Of a DNA stretch of 43,256 bases, positions 1 through 9,215 are shown piece after piece (position 1 is the stretch's first letter; each line of letters begins with the position of its first letter). Source of the stretch: Bacilli bacterium (GTDB lineage Bacteria; Bacillota_I; Bacilli_A; RF39; UBA660); the NCBI GenBank assembly GCA_017511375.1, contig JAFWKJ010000005.1:1-43256 (forward strand), given 5' to 3'. A program made the position numbers and the translations under genes. Under the pieces are notes generated by a model, which ran no database searches, was not told where the DNA came from, and worked only from the letters and a program-made list of their open reading frames with translations.

Positions 1-37
1 CAAGGGGTCCTAGGTTCAAGTCCTAGTTGGGGCGCCA
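1..37 (+). tRNA. tRNA 3' fragment, identity not determined
   Basis: The 3' half of a tRNA cut by the window edge. A T-arm is visible (stem 10-14 with 22-26, loop 15-21 beginning TTCAA), followed by acceptor strand 27-33, discriminator G34 and an encoded CCA at 35-37. The five-base variable loop indicates a class I tRNA. The anticodon lies outside the window, so the amino acid cannot be assigned. It probably shares a transcript with the tRNA-Glu nine bases downstream. Confidence 0.85.
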
Positions 38-46
38 TTTTTTTAT

Positions 47-123
47 GGCGAGTTGGTGAAGCGGCTTAACACACTGCCCTTTCACGGCAGCATTCACGGA
101 TTCGAATTCCGTACTCGTCACCA
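47..123 (+). tRNA. tRNA-Glu (TTC)
   Basis: A complete cloverleaf: acceptor GGCGAGT pairs with ACTCGTC with one G-U pair, the anticodon stem 74-78 pairs with 86-90, and the loop carries anticodon TTC at 81-83. CCA is encoded at 121-123. It follows the upstream tRNA after nine bases and is followed by a hairpin terminator. Confidence 0.96.
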
Positions 124-135
124 TTTTGAAAAATA

Positions 136-157
136 CCGTTGATTTCAACGGTTTTTT
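136..157 (+). terminator. Terminator of the tRNA transcript
   Basis: Arms 136-142 and 145-151 form a 7 bp stem, followed by six T residues. It closes the tRNA transcript before the WXG100-like genes. Confidence 0.8.
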
Positions 158-178
158 GTTTAATTAAAAAGAGTTCTT

Positions 179-187
179 TGTTATAAT
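179..187 (+). promoter_or_regulatory. Extended -10 promoter for the first WXG100-like gene
   Basis: TG-T-TATAAT with no good -35 at 17 bp. The -10 ends 18 nt before the start codon at 206, so the leader would be only about 11 nt and begin near the ribosome binding site. The same layout recurs at many genes in this window. Confidence 0.65.
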
Positions 188-205
188 AGAGTAGGAAGTG
201 ATATC

Positions 206-502
206 ATGAATGAACTATCATTTGATACAACAAAACTAAATGAAGTGTGTGACATGTTAAATACCTATTATTTGGAATATAAAGAATTAGTATCTTCCTT
301 GAATCAAGAAATACTAAAGTTAGAGAACACATGGGGAAGTCGTAATCAATCCGCTTATTTGTCATTTAAAGAAAAATATGATGAGAAAAAAGGAAAACTT
401 CTTGAAATAGAATCTATGATAAAAGAATTACAACGTATCTTAGAATTAAAAAAAGAAGAAATTCAAGCGGCTGCTATCCAAGCAGAAAATAGTTTTGAGT
501 AG
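206..502 (+). CDS. WXG100-like small helical protein
   Basis: 98 residues, almost entirely helical and charged, with a central Trp-Gly turn (Trp43-Gly44) between two predicted helices. This is the length and hairpin layout of WXG100/ESAT-6-type substrates of type VII secretion, although the motif is W-G and not the canonical W-x-G. There is no signal peptide or membrane segment. The start has a ribosome binding site (AGGAAG, 193-198). It lies 13 nt upstream of a second protein of the same type, and such proteins usually work as pairs. No secretion ATPase or pore gene lies next to them here. The assignment rests on size, motif position and pairing. Confidence 0.6.
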   Translation: MNELSFDTTKLNEVCDMLNTYYLEYKELVSSLNQEILKLENTWGSRNQSAYLSFKEKYDEKKGKLLEIESMIKELQRILELKKEEIQAAAIQAENSFE

Positions 503-515
503 AGGAGAAAGTAAG

Positions 516-794
516 ATGCAAGAAAACGTAGAGTTAGTAGAATTAGAAAAATCCTTAACAAAACTAAAACAATTAACGGATGGGATTGATCATAATTTAA
601 ATCATGTAAATGCTTTGATTAAGGATAATATCAATTCAGGAATGGGTATTTGGGATTCTGAATTAGCCGGGATGTATAGAATCCGTTGGGAGAGCCTTAT
701 GGAAGAGTTTCCGACAGTAGTAAACACCTTTCGTCAACAGGCAACAAACTTAGAAATTTTTATTGATAATATGAAGAAAGTAGAGGAAAGATAA
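516..794 (+). CDS. WXG100-like small helical protein, second of the pair
   Basis: 92 residues from the ATG at 516, which has a well placed AGAGGAG site at 501-507. A TTG start at 495 would overlap the previous gene and lacks a ribosome binding site. The protein is helical, with Trp at about residue 46 in a Trp-Asp-Ser turn, a common position for the WXG turn, though the glycine is missing. No signal peptide or membrane segment. It probably forms a helical dimer with the 206-502 product and is translated from the same mRNA. I infer a type VII secretion link; sequence similarity alone is weak. Confidence 0.55.
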   Translation: MQENVELVELEKSLTKLKQLTDGIDHNLNHVNALIKDNINSGMGIWDSELAGMYRIRWESLMEEFPTVVNTFRQQATNLEIFIDNMKKVEER

Positions 795-806
795 TCTACT
801 TTTTTG

Positions 807-835
807 TTGACTTTCAAGCCTAAAAATGCGATAAT
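807..835 (+). promoter_or_regulatory. Promoter of tRNA-Ser
   Basis: TTGACT (807-812), a 17 bp spacer, then GATAAT (830-835). Predicted start near 842, about 18 nt before the mature tRNA. Confidence 0.8.
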
Positions 836-859
836 ATATGTGCGGACGCAATTTGAGAT

Positions 860-950
860 GGAGTAGTACTCAAGAGGCTGAAGAGGCGCCCCTGCTAAGG
901 GTGTAGAGCGGGCAACTGCTGCGAGAGTTCAAATCTCTCCTACTCCGCCA
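860..950 (+). tRNA. tRNA-Ser (GCT)
   Basis: Class II tRNA with a long variable arm. Acceptor GGAGTAG (860-866) pairs perfectly with CTACTCC (940-946). The anticodon stem is 887-891 with 899-903 and the anticodon GCT is at 894-896. The discriminator is G and CCA is encoded at 948-950. It decodes the AGC/AGT serine codons. Confidence 0.96.
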
Positions 951-960
951 TAAAAAAGAT

Positions 961-991
961 AAACTTGGGTTAGTAATACTCAAGTTTTTTT
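961..991 (+). terminator. Terminator after tRNA-Ser
   Basis: Arms AAACTTG (961-967) and CAAGTTT (981-987), followed by a T tract. Confidence 0.75.
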
Positions 992-1012
992 GTGGTATAG
1001 AAAGGGTTTTTA

Positions 1013-1021
1013 TGATATAAT
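1013..1021 (+). promoter_or_regulatory. Extended -10 promoter for the glucan synthase gene
   Basis: TG-A-TATAAT ending 20 nt before the ATG at 1042. No recognisable -35. Confidence 0.6.
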
Positions 1022-1041
1022 CAATTCAGGAGTGTATAGAT

Positions 1042-4000
1042 ATGGCAAAACTAATAAAAAACTATTTAAATAATTTTGGTGATATTACAGAATATTATAA
1101 TTTTTTAGTAAATAAAACAAAGAATCATGAGTATGTAGATATTACCAATGAATGGTTAATTGATAATTACTATATTTTAGCAGAACACAAGAATACCATC
1201 ATGAATTCTATAAAGGATATTAAAAAGGATATTAAAGAAATTAATAGTAATTATACTATTCTAAAAAATATTGTAAGTAAGAAAAACTATAATATCAGTT
1301 TTAAATACTTAGTAGAGGAATTAAAAGCTTATCAAAAAGAAACAAAGAAGGCTTTTACATACAAAGAACTTAAGAATGTAATGCCAACACTAGTATTTAT
1401 CTATACAGAACGTTTAAATAACTTATGTAGAGAAGAATATGCCAAATTAGTAGATAAAGAAGATGTAGATAACATTATTAAAAGACAGGAAAATCATACA
1501 CTTCAGTCATTTATTCAAGAAAATTTTGATGTTAAAAATAATGGACACTATATTTTTGAAATTAATAATCAATTATATCGATTAAAAAATAGAAATGAGA
1601 TTTTTAAACAATTAAATGAGTATTTAAAAGAAAATCAAATTAGTTTAAAAGATGTTATTAACGAAGAATTCCAAAATAAAATTAATAGTAACGTACTTAT
1701 CTCTAATATTTTTAATGATTTTAATGAGTTTTTAGAATTTACAACAGAAGAATTATTTGAAAAGGTATCCAAAACAGAAAAACTATTAATGACAGATCCA
1801 AACTATAAGAATATGACTATCGAATCTAAGTATTCTTATCGTAAACGTTTATTAAAACTTGCAAAAAAAGCTCATATGGATGAATATAGTTATTTGGAAA
1901 AGATCTTTTCACCAGACGAACATATTGGTTTTAAACTATTTAAGACAAGAAGTAATACGCCAAAAGTAGTAATGTATTTAATGTATATTACCTTCATTAC
2001 TTGTATCATATGTTACTTGCTATCAGGAATATTTATTCGACCAAGAGCTATTGGTTTTATCATTTTACTAATTCCAATTGGACAATTAGTCATTCAGATT
2101 ACCAATCATATTTTAACGTCTATTGTACCACCTCATGTTATGCCAAAATTAGATTATTCTAAAGGGATTCCAGAAGAATCTAAAACGATGGTAGTTATTC
2201 CAACCATTGTAGGAAATACTGAAAAAATTAAAACCATGTTTGATATTTTAGAGTCTTTCTATCTAGTAAATAAAACAGATAATTTATATTTCACATTATT
2301 AGGAGATGTAAAGGCTGCGAATGAAAAAGAAACAGATTATGATCAAGAAATATCAGAATTTGGAAAAGAGTATGCCGAAAAATTAAATCAAAAGTATAAA
2401 AAAGATATTTTCTATTTTATTTATCGTAAGAGAATATGGAATAAGAAAGAAAACAGTTATTTAGGATATGAAAGAAAAAGAGGAGCTCTTGTTCAATTCA
2501 ATAAGATATTGTTAGGAGAAACCATTGATGAGGAGAAATACTTCAATGTCAATATGCTGCATGACAATAACTTAAAAATAAAATACGTGATTACACTAGA
2601 TACGGATACAAAATTAGTATTAAATTCAGCACTAAACTTAGTAGGGGCAATGGCACATCCTCTTAATCAGCCTGTATTAAATAACAAACAAACGAAAGTT
2701 ATTAAAGGTTATGGTTTAATGCAACCAAGAGTTGGATTAGACATAGAAGCAACTAATAGAAGTTTGTATAGTCAGATTTTTGCAGGAATTGGTGGTTTTG
2801 ATACTTATTCAGCCATTATTCCAAATGTATATCAAGACTCCTTTGGAGAAGGAAGCTTTGTAGGAAAAGGTATTTACAACCTAGAAGTATTTAATAAGAT
2901 TCTAGGAGATACTTTCCCTGACAACTTGATTCTTTCTCATGACTTATTAGAGGGTAACTATTTAAGATGTGGTTATGTATCTGATATTGAATTAATTGAT
3001 GATTTCCCATCTAAATTCTTAATTGATATTACAAGACATCATAGATGGGCTAGAGGAGATACGCAAATCATTGCTTGGTTAGGAAAGAAAGTTCCAGGTA
3101 AAAATGGAAAAAGAGAAAACCCAATTAATTTATTAGGAAAATATAAAATATTAGATAATATCATTCGTATGTTCTTAAATCCGATGCTATTACTAGTCTT
3201 ATTATTAGCATTTACTTTTAAAGGATTATATTCTTTCTTATGGGTAGGACTTGTCATTTTAGAATTAGCCATTTCTATCATCTTCTTCTTAAGAAGTAAA
3301 ATGACATTAAAAGAAAGACATAAGAAGAGTGTTTATTATAAGAATTTATATTTTGGAGGAAAATCAATTCTTCTAAGAGCTTATATTGGTTTTGCAACAA
3401 TTCCTTTTTATACAAAACTATATATGGATGCTTTCTTTAGAACCTTATATCGTTTATTCTACAGTCATAAGAATCTATTAAATTGGATTACAGCAGAAGA
3501 AGTAGAAAGAACTGTAAATGGAAGTTTATTAAACTACATTAGAAATTTCTTATTTAATTATTTCGTTGCGGGCATCTTTATTTTAATCGGAGTATTTACA
3601 AAGAATCCTCTAGCTTACGTTTTAGCAGCCATCTTCATGAGTGCTCCATTTGTTTTATATGTTGTAAGTAAAGATATCGATCATCATCCAATTGCATTAA
3701 AGGCAAAAGAAATAGATGATATTAAAGAACTTGCTGAAAGAACTTGGAATTATTTTGCAGATGGTTTAACAGAAGAAAATCATTATTTAATTCCAGATAA
3801 TTATCAAGAAAATAGAGACCAAAGATTAGATCATAGAACCTCTCCAACAGCCATAGGTTATTCCTTAACAGCTGTTGTAAGTGCCTATGAACTAGAATTT
3901 ATCAATCAAGCAGAAGCAGTGGATTTATTAGGTAACATTCTTACGTCTGTGGATAAATTAGATAAATGGCATGGTCATTTATATAATTGGTATGAAATAA

Positions 4001-7000
4001 AAGATATGAAGGTAATTAATCCACAATTTGTTTCTACTGTTGACTCTGGAAACTTAGTAGCAAGTTATATTGTCGCAAGAGAATTCCTATCAAAAATTGG
4101 AAATGAAGAGTATGTAAAATTATGTGATAAGTTAATCAAAAATACAAACTTTAAAAAATTATATACCAAGAAAGATGTGTTCAGTATTGGTTATGATGAA
4201 GATGAAGGAAAACTATCAGGATATAACTATAATAAGTTTGCCAGTGAATCAAGATTAACGAGTTATTTAGCTATTTGTTTGGGGGATGCTCCTTCAAAAC
4301 ATTGGTTCTGCCTTGATAAATCTTTGACAACTCACAAAGGGCATAAAGGATTAATTTCTTGGAGTGGAACTGCTTTTGAATACTACATGCCATATTTATT
4401 TATGAAGAATTATCCAAATACTTTATTGGATGAATCTTACCAATTCGCAACGATGTGTCAAAAAGACTATATCAATAAAGTGTCTCATAAATTACCATGG
4501 GGTATTTCAGAGTCTGCTTATAATGAATTAGATAATTCCCTAAATTATAAGTATAAAGCATTCTCAACACCATATTTAAAAGCCAAAGAAGAAAAAGAAA
4601 GTCGTATCGTACTTTCTCCATATTCTTCTCTTATGGTTTTAGATTTATATCCAAATGATGTTTACAATAACATTAATCGTTTTAAAGATTTAGAAATGTA
4701 TGGGGAATATGGATTATATGAATCCTATGATTATGATAATAAAGGAGTCGTAAAATCATACTTTGCCCACCATCAAGGAATGAGTTTATTAGGAATCACA
4801 AATTACTTAAAACAAGGAGTGATTCGTGATTATTTCCATTCGAATATCAATATAAAAACTTTTGAATTATTATTAAAAGAAAAAGTTCAAATTAAAGCTT
4901 CTATTGATTTAAAGATGGCTGGTTATAAAAAATATAACTATACAAAAGAAACCATTGAAAATGATATACGTTACTTTAACTACATTTCATACTTACCAGA
5001 AATGTCTGTTTTATCAAACAAAAAATACTCTTTGATTATGAATGATCGTGGAGATAGTTTTTCAAGATATCGTACAACGCAATTAAATAGATATCGTAAA
5101 GTAACAGAACAAGATTATGGTATTTTCCTATTTATTAAAGATGAAAAAACTAATAAAATTTGGAGTAATACGTATGCTCCAATGAATGAAAAACCAGATA
5201 AATATGAAATTGTTTTTGCAGCAGATAAAATCAAATATATGAGACGTGATGGAGATATCTCTACCAAAACAGAAATTGTAGTATGTAAAGCCCATCATGC
5301 TGAAATCAGAAAAATATCCTTTAAGAATGAATCAAATGAAGATCGAATTATTGAATTGACTACTTATACAGAACCAATTCTTTCTGAGAACATGGATGAT
5401 GTAACTCATAAGGTCTTTAACAATATGTTTATTCATACAAAGTATGATAAAGAAACAAATTGTTTGATTGCTAAGAGAAAAAATAGAGGAGATTCTAATG
5501 TAAGTAACTATATGTTTACGAAGATGATTATCAATGATCCTTTAGATGACTATAGCTATGAAACAGAAAGAGAAGATTTTATTGGAAGAAATAAAACATT
5601 ATCTACCTCTAAAGCATTAAGCGAACCATTAACAAATTACGCAGGAGATAACTTGGATCCTATTCTTTCTTTAAGAAATAGAGTGTTAATTCCAGCAAAT
5701 GAAAAAGTAACGATTTACTTATTAGCAGGATTTGGACGCAGTACGGAACAATTAAGAGATACCGTAGAATATTATGATTCAAAGAATGTTCTGGATAAAG
5801 AATTTAAAATTTCTACTTTAATGAATGTCATTGATACAAAGAACTTAAATATTACTGGAGATAATATGAGAACCTTTAATATTATGTTGAATTATTTGTA
5901 TCAAACAACCCGTTTATCTGTAAATGAAGAGAGAATGGATTTATTAAGAAACAATGCCTTAGGACAATCAGGATTATGGAAATTTGGTGTAAGTGGAGAT
6001 AGACCAATTATCACAATAGAAATTAAAAATATTAGTGATATGAGTTTTGTCTATGAAATCTTAAAAGCTTTTGAGTATTTCAAAAACAAATCTATCTTTG
6101 TAGATATTATCATTATTAATGATGAAACAGGACAATCTCAAAAACTAATTAAAAAACAAATAGAAGATGAACTATATCGAATCTATACTTTAAATAGTTT
6201 CTATCATACACCAGGTTCTGTAACAGTGATAAACAGTAGTAATATTACACCAGAAGATAGAAGCCTTCTAAATATGGTTCCAAGAATTCACTTTAATATT
6301 GATGATCATATTAGTTTAAAAGAAGCGGTATTAAAAATGCAAAAGGAAAATAAGATTAGTGATTATAAACAATATGATTTAGAAGAAAATGAACCATATA
6401 AGAATACAGAAAAATTAATGTATGACAATGGTTATGGTGGATTCAAAGAAAATGGAAAAGAATATGTAATCTATAATAAGGATACTCCAACACCTTGGGT
6501 CAATGTGATTGCTAATCCAACCTTTGGAACAGTCATTACAAACAATGGTTGTGGCTATACATATGCTTATAATTCAGGAGAATATAAAATCACTTCTTGG
6601 ACCAATGATATATTATTGAATGATAAATCAGAAGGATTTAAATTTAATGACAAAAACTTTGATCCGGAAAAATGTACCCATGGATTTGGTTATACGATTC
6701 TAGAAAGTGAAACCAAAGAATTAGGACATACAATTACAGAATTTATTGCACAAAAAGATAATGTAAAAATCTATTGGATGAAATTAAAGAACAAGACAGG
6801 AAAAAATCATAAAGTAAACGTAGATTTTTGGATTAATCCAACCTTTGGTAATTTCGAGGAAAAAACATCTCGTCATATTCTAACAGAATTTATGGGAGAC
6901 GATAACTACGTAAAAATGCGTAATGTTTATAGTATCAATTATGGAGATGTAAATGTCTTCATGACTGCTTCTGAAAAGATTGATCAAGCGATTACAGAAA

Positions 7001-8664
7001 GAATGTTAGTAAAAGATATTGCCTTTGATGTAGAACTTGCAAAAGACGAAGAAAAAGATATTATTTTCCTACTTGGTTGTAGTATGAGTGATTCTCAAAA
7101 CAAAGAACTAATTGCAAAATATACCAATGTAAAAAATGTTCAAAAAGAATTAAAACAAGTAAAAGAATACTGGGAACAAACACTAGGAGTAATTCAAGTA
7201 AAAACACCAGATACAAGTTTTGATTACATGATGAATGGTTGGTATTTATATCAAACCTTATCAGCTCGTATTATGGCAAAAGCGGGATTCTATCAAGTAA
7301 GTGGTGCTTTTGGATATCGTGATCAATTACAAGATGCCATGAATATCGCCTTAGTGAATCCAGCAGACACCAAAGAACAAATTCTTAAAAATGCGGCACA
7401 TCAATTTGAACAAGGAGATGTTCTACATTGGTGGCATGAAAAGAATCACTTTGGTTTAAGAAGTCGATATAAAGATGATTATTTATGGTTAGTTTACGCA
7501 ACGGCCTATTATACAGATATTACAAATGATTATAGTATCTTAGATGTAGAAGTTCCTTATATCATAGGAGAGGGATTAAGTGACTATGAAAGTGACAAGG
7601 GAATTGTATTTAGTTATACAGAAAAAACAGAATCCCTATTACAACACTGTATCAAATCACTTGAACTTGCTATGAACTCATTAGGAAAACATAAGATTCC
7701 TTTAATGGGTGGAGGAGATTGGAACGATGGAATGAACCGTGTAGGAATCAAAGGAAAAGGAGAAAGTGTATGGCTTGGATTCTTCCTTTACACGATCATT
7801 AATCAGTTCACAAAAATGGTTAAGAAAACAAAACATAAAGTGGATTTGAATCCTTATACGGAATTTAATGCTAAGTTAAAAGAAAACTTAAATAAGAAAA
7901 CATGGGATGGGGATTATTATTTAAGAGCTTTCTTCGATAATGGAGATAAACTTGGTAGTCATGAAAACGCAGAATGTAAGATTGATTTAATATCACAAAG
8001 TTTCTCAATCATTAGTGGGGTTGCTCCAAAAGAAAGAGCCGAAAAAGTGATAACCTCTGTGGAAGAAAACTTAGTAGATGATCAAAATAAGATTGTAAAA
8101 CTATTAACGCCACCTTTTGAAAAGACATTAAATAACCCAGGTTATATTATGAACTACTCAAAAGGAATTCGTGAAAATGGTGGACAATATACCCATGCTG
8201 TTTCTTGGTATTTAATGGCTTTAATCAAAGCAGGATATCATGATAGAGCTTATCGTTATTTCCAGATGATTAATCCAGTTAATCGTACACTTAATCAAGA
8301 CGATGTCACGAAGTATCGTGTAGAACCATATGTAATTGCTGCCGATATCTATTCTTCAGAATCCTTCCCAGGAAGAGGAGGATGGACTTGGTATACAGGT
8401 TCTGCTGGATGGTTCTATCGTGTGGGAGCCCAAGAGATATTAGGTATCCATAAGATGGGAGATAAATTAAAATTAGATCCAAGAATGCCAGTTGCTTGGG
8501 ACGGCTTTAAAATGAATTATCGATACATTGATACAGATTATAGTATTGAAGTAAAGAAAGATAAAAAAGAAGAGTTAAAAGTAGATGGTAAAAAACTAAC
8601 ATCAGATAACATATCTTTGAAAAACGATGGTAAGAAGCATACAGTTGTATTAACCGTTAAATAA
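1042..8664 (+). CDS. Cyclic beta-1,2-glucan synthase-like membrane protein (NdvB type; GT84 plus GH94)
   Basis: A 2540-residue membrane enzyme. In order: an N-terminal cytosolic helical region (1-300); two membrane segments (about 309-356); a glycosyltransferase domain (about 380-690) with Asp520-Thr-Asp522 as the DxD site and Arg668-Trp669 in an H-H-R-W motif; further membrane segments (about 711-750 and 830-875); a glucoamylase-like alpha/alpha-barrel domain (about 890-1290) of the type that cyclises beta-1,2-glucan; beta-sandwich regions; and a C-terminal GH94 phosphorylase domain (about 1820-2480) with Gly-Asp-Trp-Asn-Asp at 2225-2229, Asp2229 being the likely acid. In known enzymes UDP-glucose is polymerised, trimmed by the phosphorylase domain and ring-closed. 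The start has an AGGAG site. It forms a single-gene transcript closed by a terminator. Whether this one makes cyclic or linear glucan cannot be told from sequence. Confidence 0.88.
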   Translation: MAKLIKNYLNNFGDITEYYNFLVNKTKNHEYVDITNEWLIDNYYILAEHKNTIMNSIKDIKKDIKEINSNYTILKNIVSKKNYNISFKYLVEELKAYQKETKKAFTYKELKNVMPTLVFIYTERLNNLCREEYAKLVDKEDVDNIIKRQENHTLQSFIQENFDVKNNGHYIFEINNQLYRLKNRNEIFKQLNEYLKENQISLKDVINEEFQNKINSNVLISNIFNDFNEFLEFTTEELFEKVSKTEKLLMTDPNYKNMTIESKYSYRKRLLKLAKKAHMDEYSYLEKIFSPDEHIGFKLFKTRSNTPKVVMYLMYITFITCIICYLLSGIFIRPRAIGFIILLIPIGQLVIQITNHILTSIVPPHVMPKLDYSKGIPEESKTMVVIPTIVGNTEKIKTMFDILESFYLVNKTDNLYFTLLGDVKAANEKETDYDQEISEFGKEYAEKLNQKYKKDIFYFIYRKRIWNKKENSYLGYERKRGALVQFNKILLGETIDEEKYFNVNMLHDNNLKIKYVITLDTDTKLVLNSALNLVGAMAHPLNQPVLNNKQTKVIKGYGLMQPRVGLDIEATNRSLYSQIFAGIGGFDTYSAIIPNVYQDSFGEGSFVGKGIYNLEVFNKILGDTFPDNLILSHDLLEGNYLRCGYVSDIELIDDFPSKFLIDITRHHRWARGDTQIIAWLGKKVPGKNGKRENPINLLGKYKILDNIIRMFLNPMLLLVLLLAFTFKGLYSFLWVGLVILELAISIIFFLRSKMTLKERHKKSVYYKNLYFGGKSILLRAYIGFATIPFYTKLYMDAFFRTLYRLFYSHKNLLNWITAEEVERTVNGSLLNYIRNFLFNYFVAGIFILIGVFTKNPLAYVLAAIFMSAPFVLYVVSKDIDHHPIALKAKEIDDIKELAERTWNYFADGLTEENHYLIPDNYQENRDQRLDHRTSPTAIGYSLTAVVSAYELEFINQAEAVDLLGNILTSVDKLDKWHGHLYNWYEIKDMKVINPQFVSTVDSGNLVASYIVAREFLSKIGNEEYVKLCDKLIKNTNFKKLYTKKDVFSIGYDEDEGKLSGYNYNKFASESRLTSYLAICLGDAPSKHWFCLDKSLTTHKGHKGLISWSGTAFEYYMPYLFMKNYPNTLLDESYQFATMCQKDYINKVSHKLPWGISESAYNELDNSLNYKYKAFSTPYLKAKEEKESRIVLSPYSSLMVLDLYPNDVYNNINRFKDLEMYGEYGLYESYDYDNKGVVKSYFAHHQGMSLLGITNYLKQGVIRDYFHSNINIKTFELLLKEKVQIKASIDLKMAGYKKYNYTKETIENDIRYFNYISYLPEMSVLSNKKYSLIMNDRGDSFSRYRTTQLNRYRKVTEQDYGIFLFIKDEKTNKIWSNTYAPMNEKPDKYEIVFAADKIKYMRRDGDISTKTEIVVCKAHHAEIRKISFKNESNEDRIIELTTYTEPILSENMDDVTHKVFNNMFIHTKYDKETNCLIAKRKNRGDSNVSNYMFTKMIINDPLDDYSYETEREDFIGRNKTLSTSKALSEPLTNYAGDNLDPILSLRNRVLIPANEKVTIYLLAGFGRSTEQLRDTVEYYDSKNVLDKEFKISTLMNVIDTKNLNITGDNMRTFNIMLNYLYQTTRLSVNEERMDLLRNNALGQSGLWKFGVSGDRPIITIEIKNISDMSFVYEILKAFEYFKNKSIFVDIIIINDETGQSQKLIKKQIEDELYRIYTLNSFYHTPGSVTVINSSNITPEDRSLLNMVPRIHFNIDDHISLKEAVLKMQKENKISDYKQYDLEENEPYKNTEKLMYDNGYGGFKENGKEYVIYNKDTPTPWVNVIANPTFGTVITNNGCGYTYAYNSGEYKITSWTNDILLNDKSEGFKFNDKNFDPEKCTHGFGYTILESETKELGHTITEFIAQKDNVKIYWMKLKNKTGKNHKVNVDFWINPTFGNFEEKTSRHILTEFMGDDNYVKMRNVYSINYGDVNVFMTASEKIDQAITERMLVKDIAFDVELAKDEEKDIIFLLGCSMSDSQNKELIAKYTNVKNVQKELKQVKEYWEQTLGVIQVKTPDTSFDYMMNGWYLYQTLSARIMAKAGFYQVSGAFGYRDQLQDAMNIALVNPADTKEQILKNAAHQFEQGDVLHWWHEKNHFGLRSRYKDDYLWLVYATAYYTDITNDYSILDVEVPYIIGEGLSDYESDKGIVFSYTEKTESLLQHCIKSLELAMNSLGKHKIPLMGGGDWNDGMNRVGIKGKGESVWLGFFLYTIINQFTKMVKKTKHKVDLNPYTEFNAKLKENLNKKTWDGDYYLRAFFDNGDKLGSHENAECKIDLISQSFSIISGVAPKERAEKVITSVEENLVDDQNKIVKLLTPPFEKTLNNPGYIMNYSKGIRENGGQYTHAVSWYLMALIKAGYHDRAYRYFQMINPVNRTLNQDDVTKYRVEPYVIAADIYSSESFPGRGGWTWYTGSAGWFYRVGAQEILGIHKMGDKLKLDPRMPVAWDGFKMNYRYIDTDYSIEVKKDKKEELKVDGKKLTSDNISLKNDGKKHTVVLTVK

Positions 8665-8688
8665 AGAGAAGAGGAATCTTCTCTTTTT
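8665..8688 (+). terminator. Terminator of the glucan synthase gene
   Basis: Perfect 8 bp stem (8665-8672 with 8677-8684), GGAA loop and a short T tract, beginning at the base after the stop codon. Confidence 0.85.
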
Positions 8689-8689
8689 A

Positions 8690-8698
8690 TGTTATAAT
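8690..8698 (+). promoter_or_regulatory. Extended -10 promoter for the 8721 gene
   Basis: TG-T-TATAAT. The last bases of this -10 create an ATG at 8697 that looks like a start codon but lies upstream of the predicted transcription start. The real start at 8721 is 22 nt downstream of the -10. Confidence 0.6.
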
Positions 8699-8720
8699 GA
8701 ACAAAAGGGAGATGAATTAT

Positions 8721-9185
8721 ATGGATTTACAAAAAGATAAATATATCATTGTAGAAATAATCCCAACACACAGTCAATCTACACAAGGATTCATCGCACA
8801 AATTAGTGCTTTAAAACTAGAAGGAATAAAACTAATAGATCGGTTTGATTATCGAGTAGAAGATCACTTCATAGAAAATCCGGATTTAAAAAATATGATT
8901 CAGTATGATAAAAAAAGTTTTACGTATGTAAATAATATTTATTTTATATTAGAGAAGTTTAAACAATGGTCAAAGGATTTTCCTCTTCTTATAATAGAAG
9001 ATCATTATACACCAGATTATTTAAAAGAATTAGAAAATAAAAAAGAATTAATCTATCCCTATCTCCAATTAGAGTATAGAGAAGATGTCTTTAATCAAAT
9101 CATGGATAAGTATCACTTGCAACCATCTAATCATTTGGTGGACCTTCTTTATGAGGCAATTATTTATGAAGGAAATAAAAAATAA
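8721..9185 (+). CDS. DnaQ-like exonuclease-fold protein with degenerate active site (tentative)
   Basis: 154 residues from the ATG at 8721, which has AAGGGAG nine bases upstream. Start codons at 8697 and 8712 are poorly placed. The order of strands and helices resembles the DEDDh exonuclease fold: a first strand ending Ile-Ile-Val-Glu-Ile, a strand-turn-strand with Ala-Leu-Lys-Leu-Glu, a segment Leu-Ile-Ile-Glu-Asp-His in place of the usual His-Asn-Ala, and a last helix after His-Leu-Val-Asp. The first catalytic Asp-x-Glu pair is not intact, so if the fold is right the protein is probably not a nuclease. I am unsure of the family; it has no obvious partner gene. Confidence 0.4.
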   Translation: MDLQKDKYIIVEIIPTHSQSTQGFIAQISALKLEGIKLIDRFDYRVEDHFIENPDLKNMIQYDKKSFTYVNNIYFILEKFKQWSKDFPLLIIEDHYTPDYLKELENKKELIYPYLQLEYREDVFNQIMDKYHLQPSNHLVDLLYEAIIYEGNKK

Positions 9186-9186
9186 G

Positions 9187-9195
9187 TGATATAAT
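9187..9195 (+). promoter_or_regulatory. Extended -10 promoter for the 9216 gene
   Basis: TG-A-TATAAT ending 20 nt before the ATG at 9216. Confidence 0.6.
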
Positions 9196-9215
9196 AAAGG
9201 TAAGGTGATAAGTTT

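Noticed and set aside
495-515. TTG start for the second WXG100-like gene
   Set aside because: No ribosome binding site, overlap with the previous gene, and the ATG at 516 is well placed.
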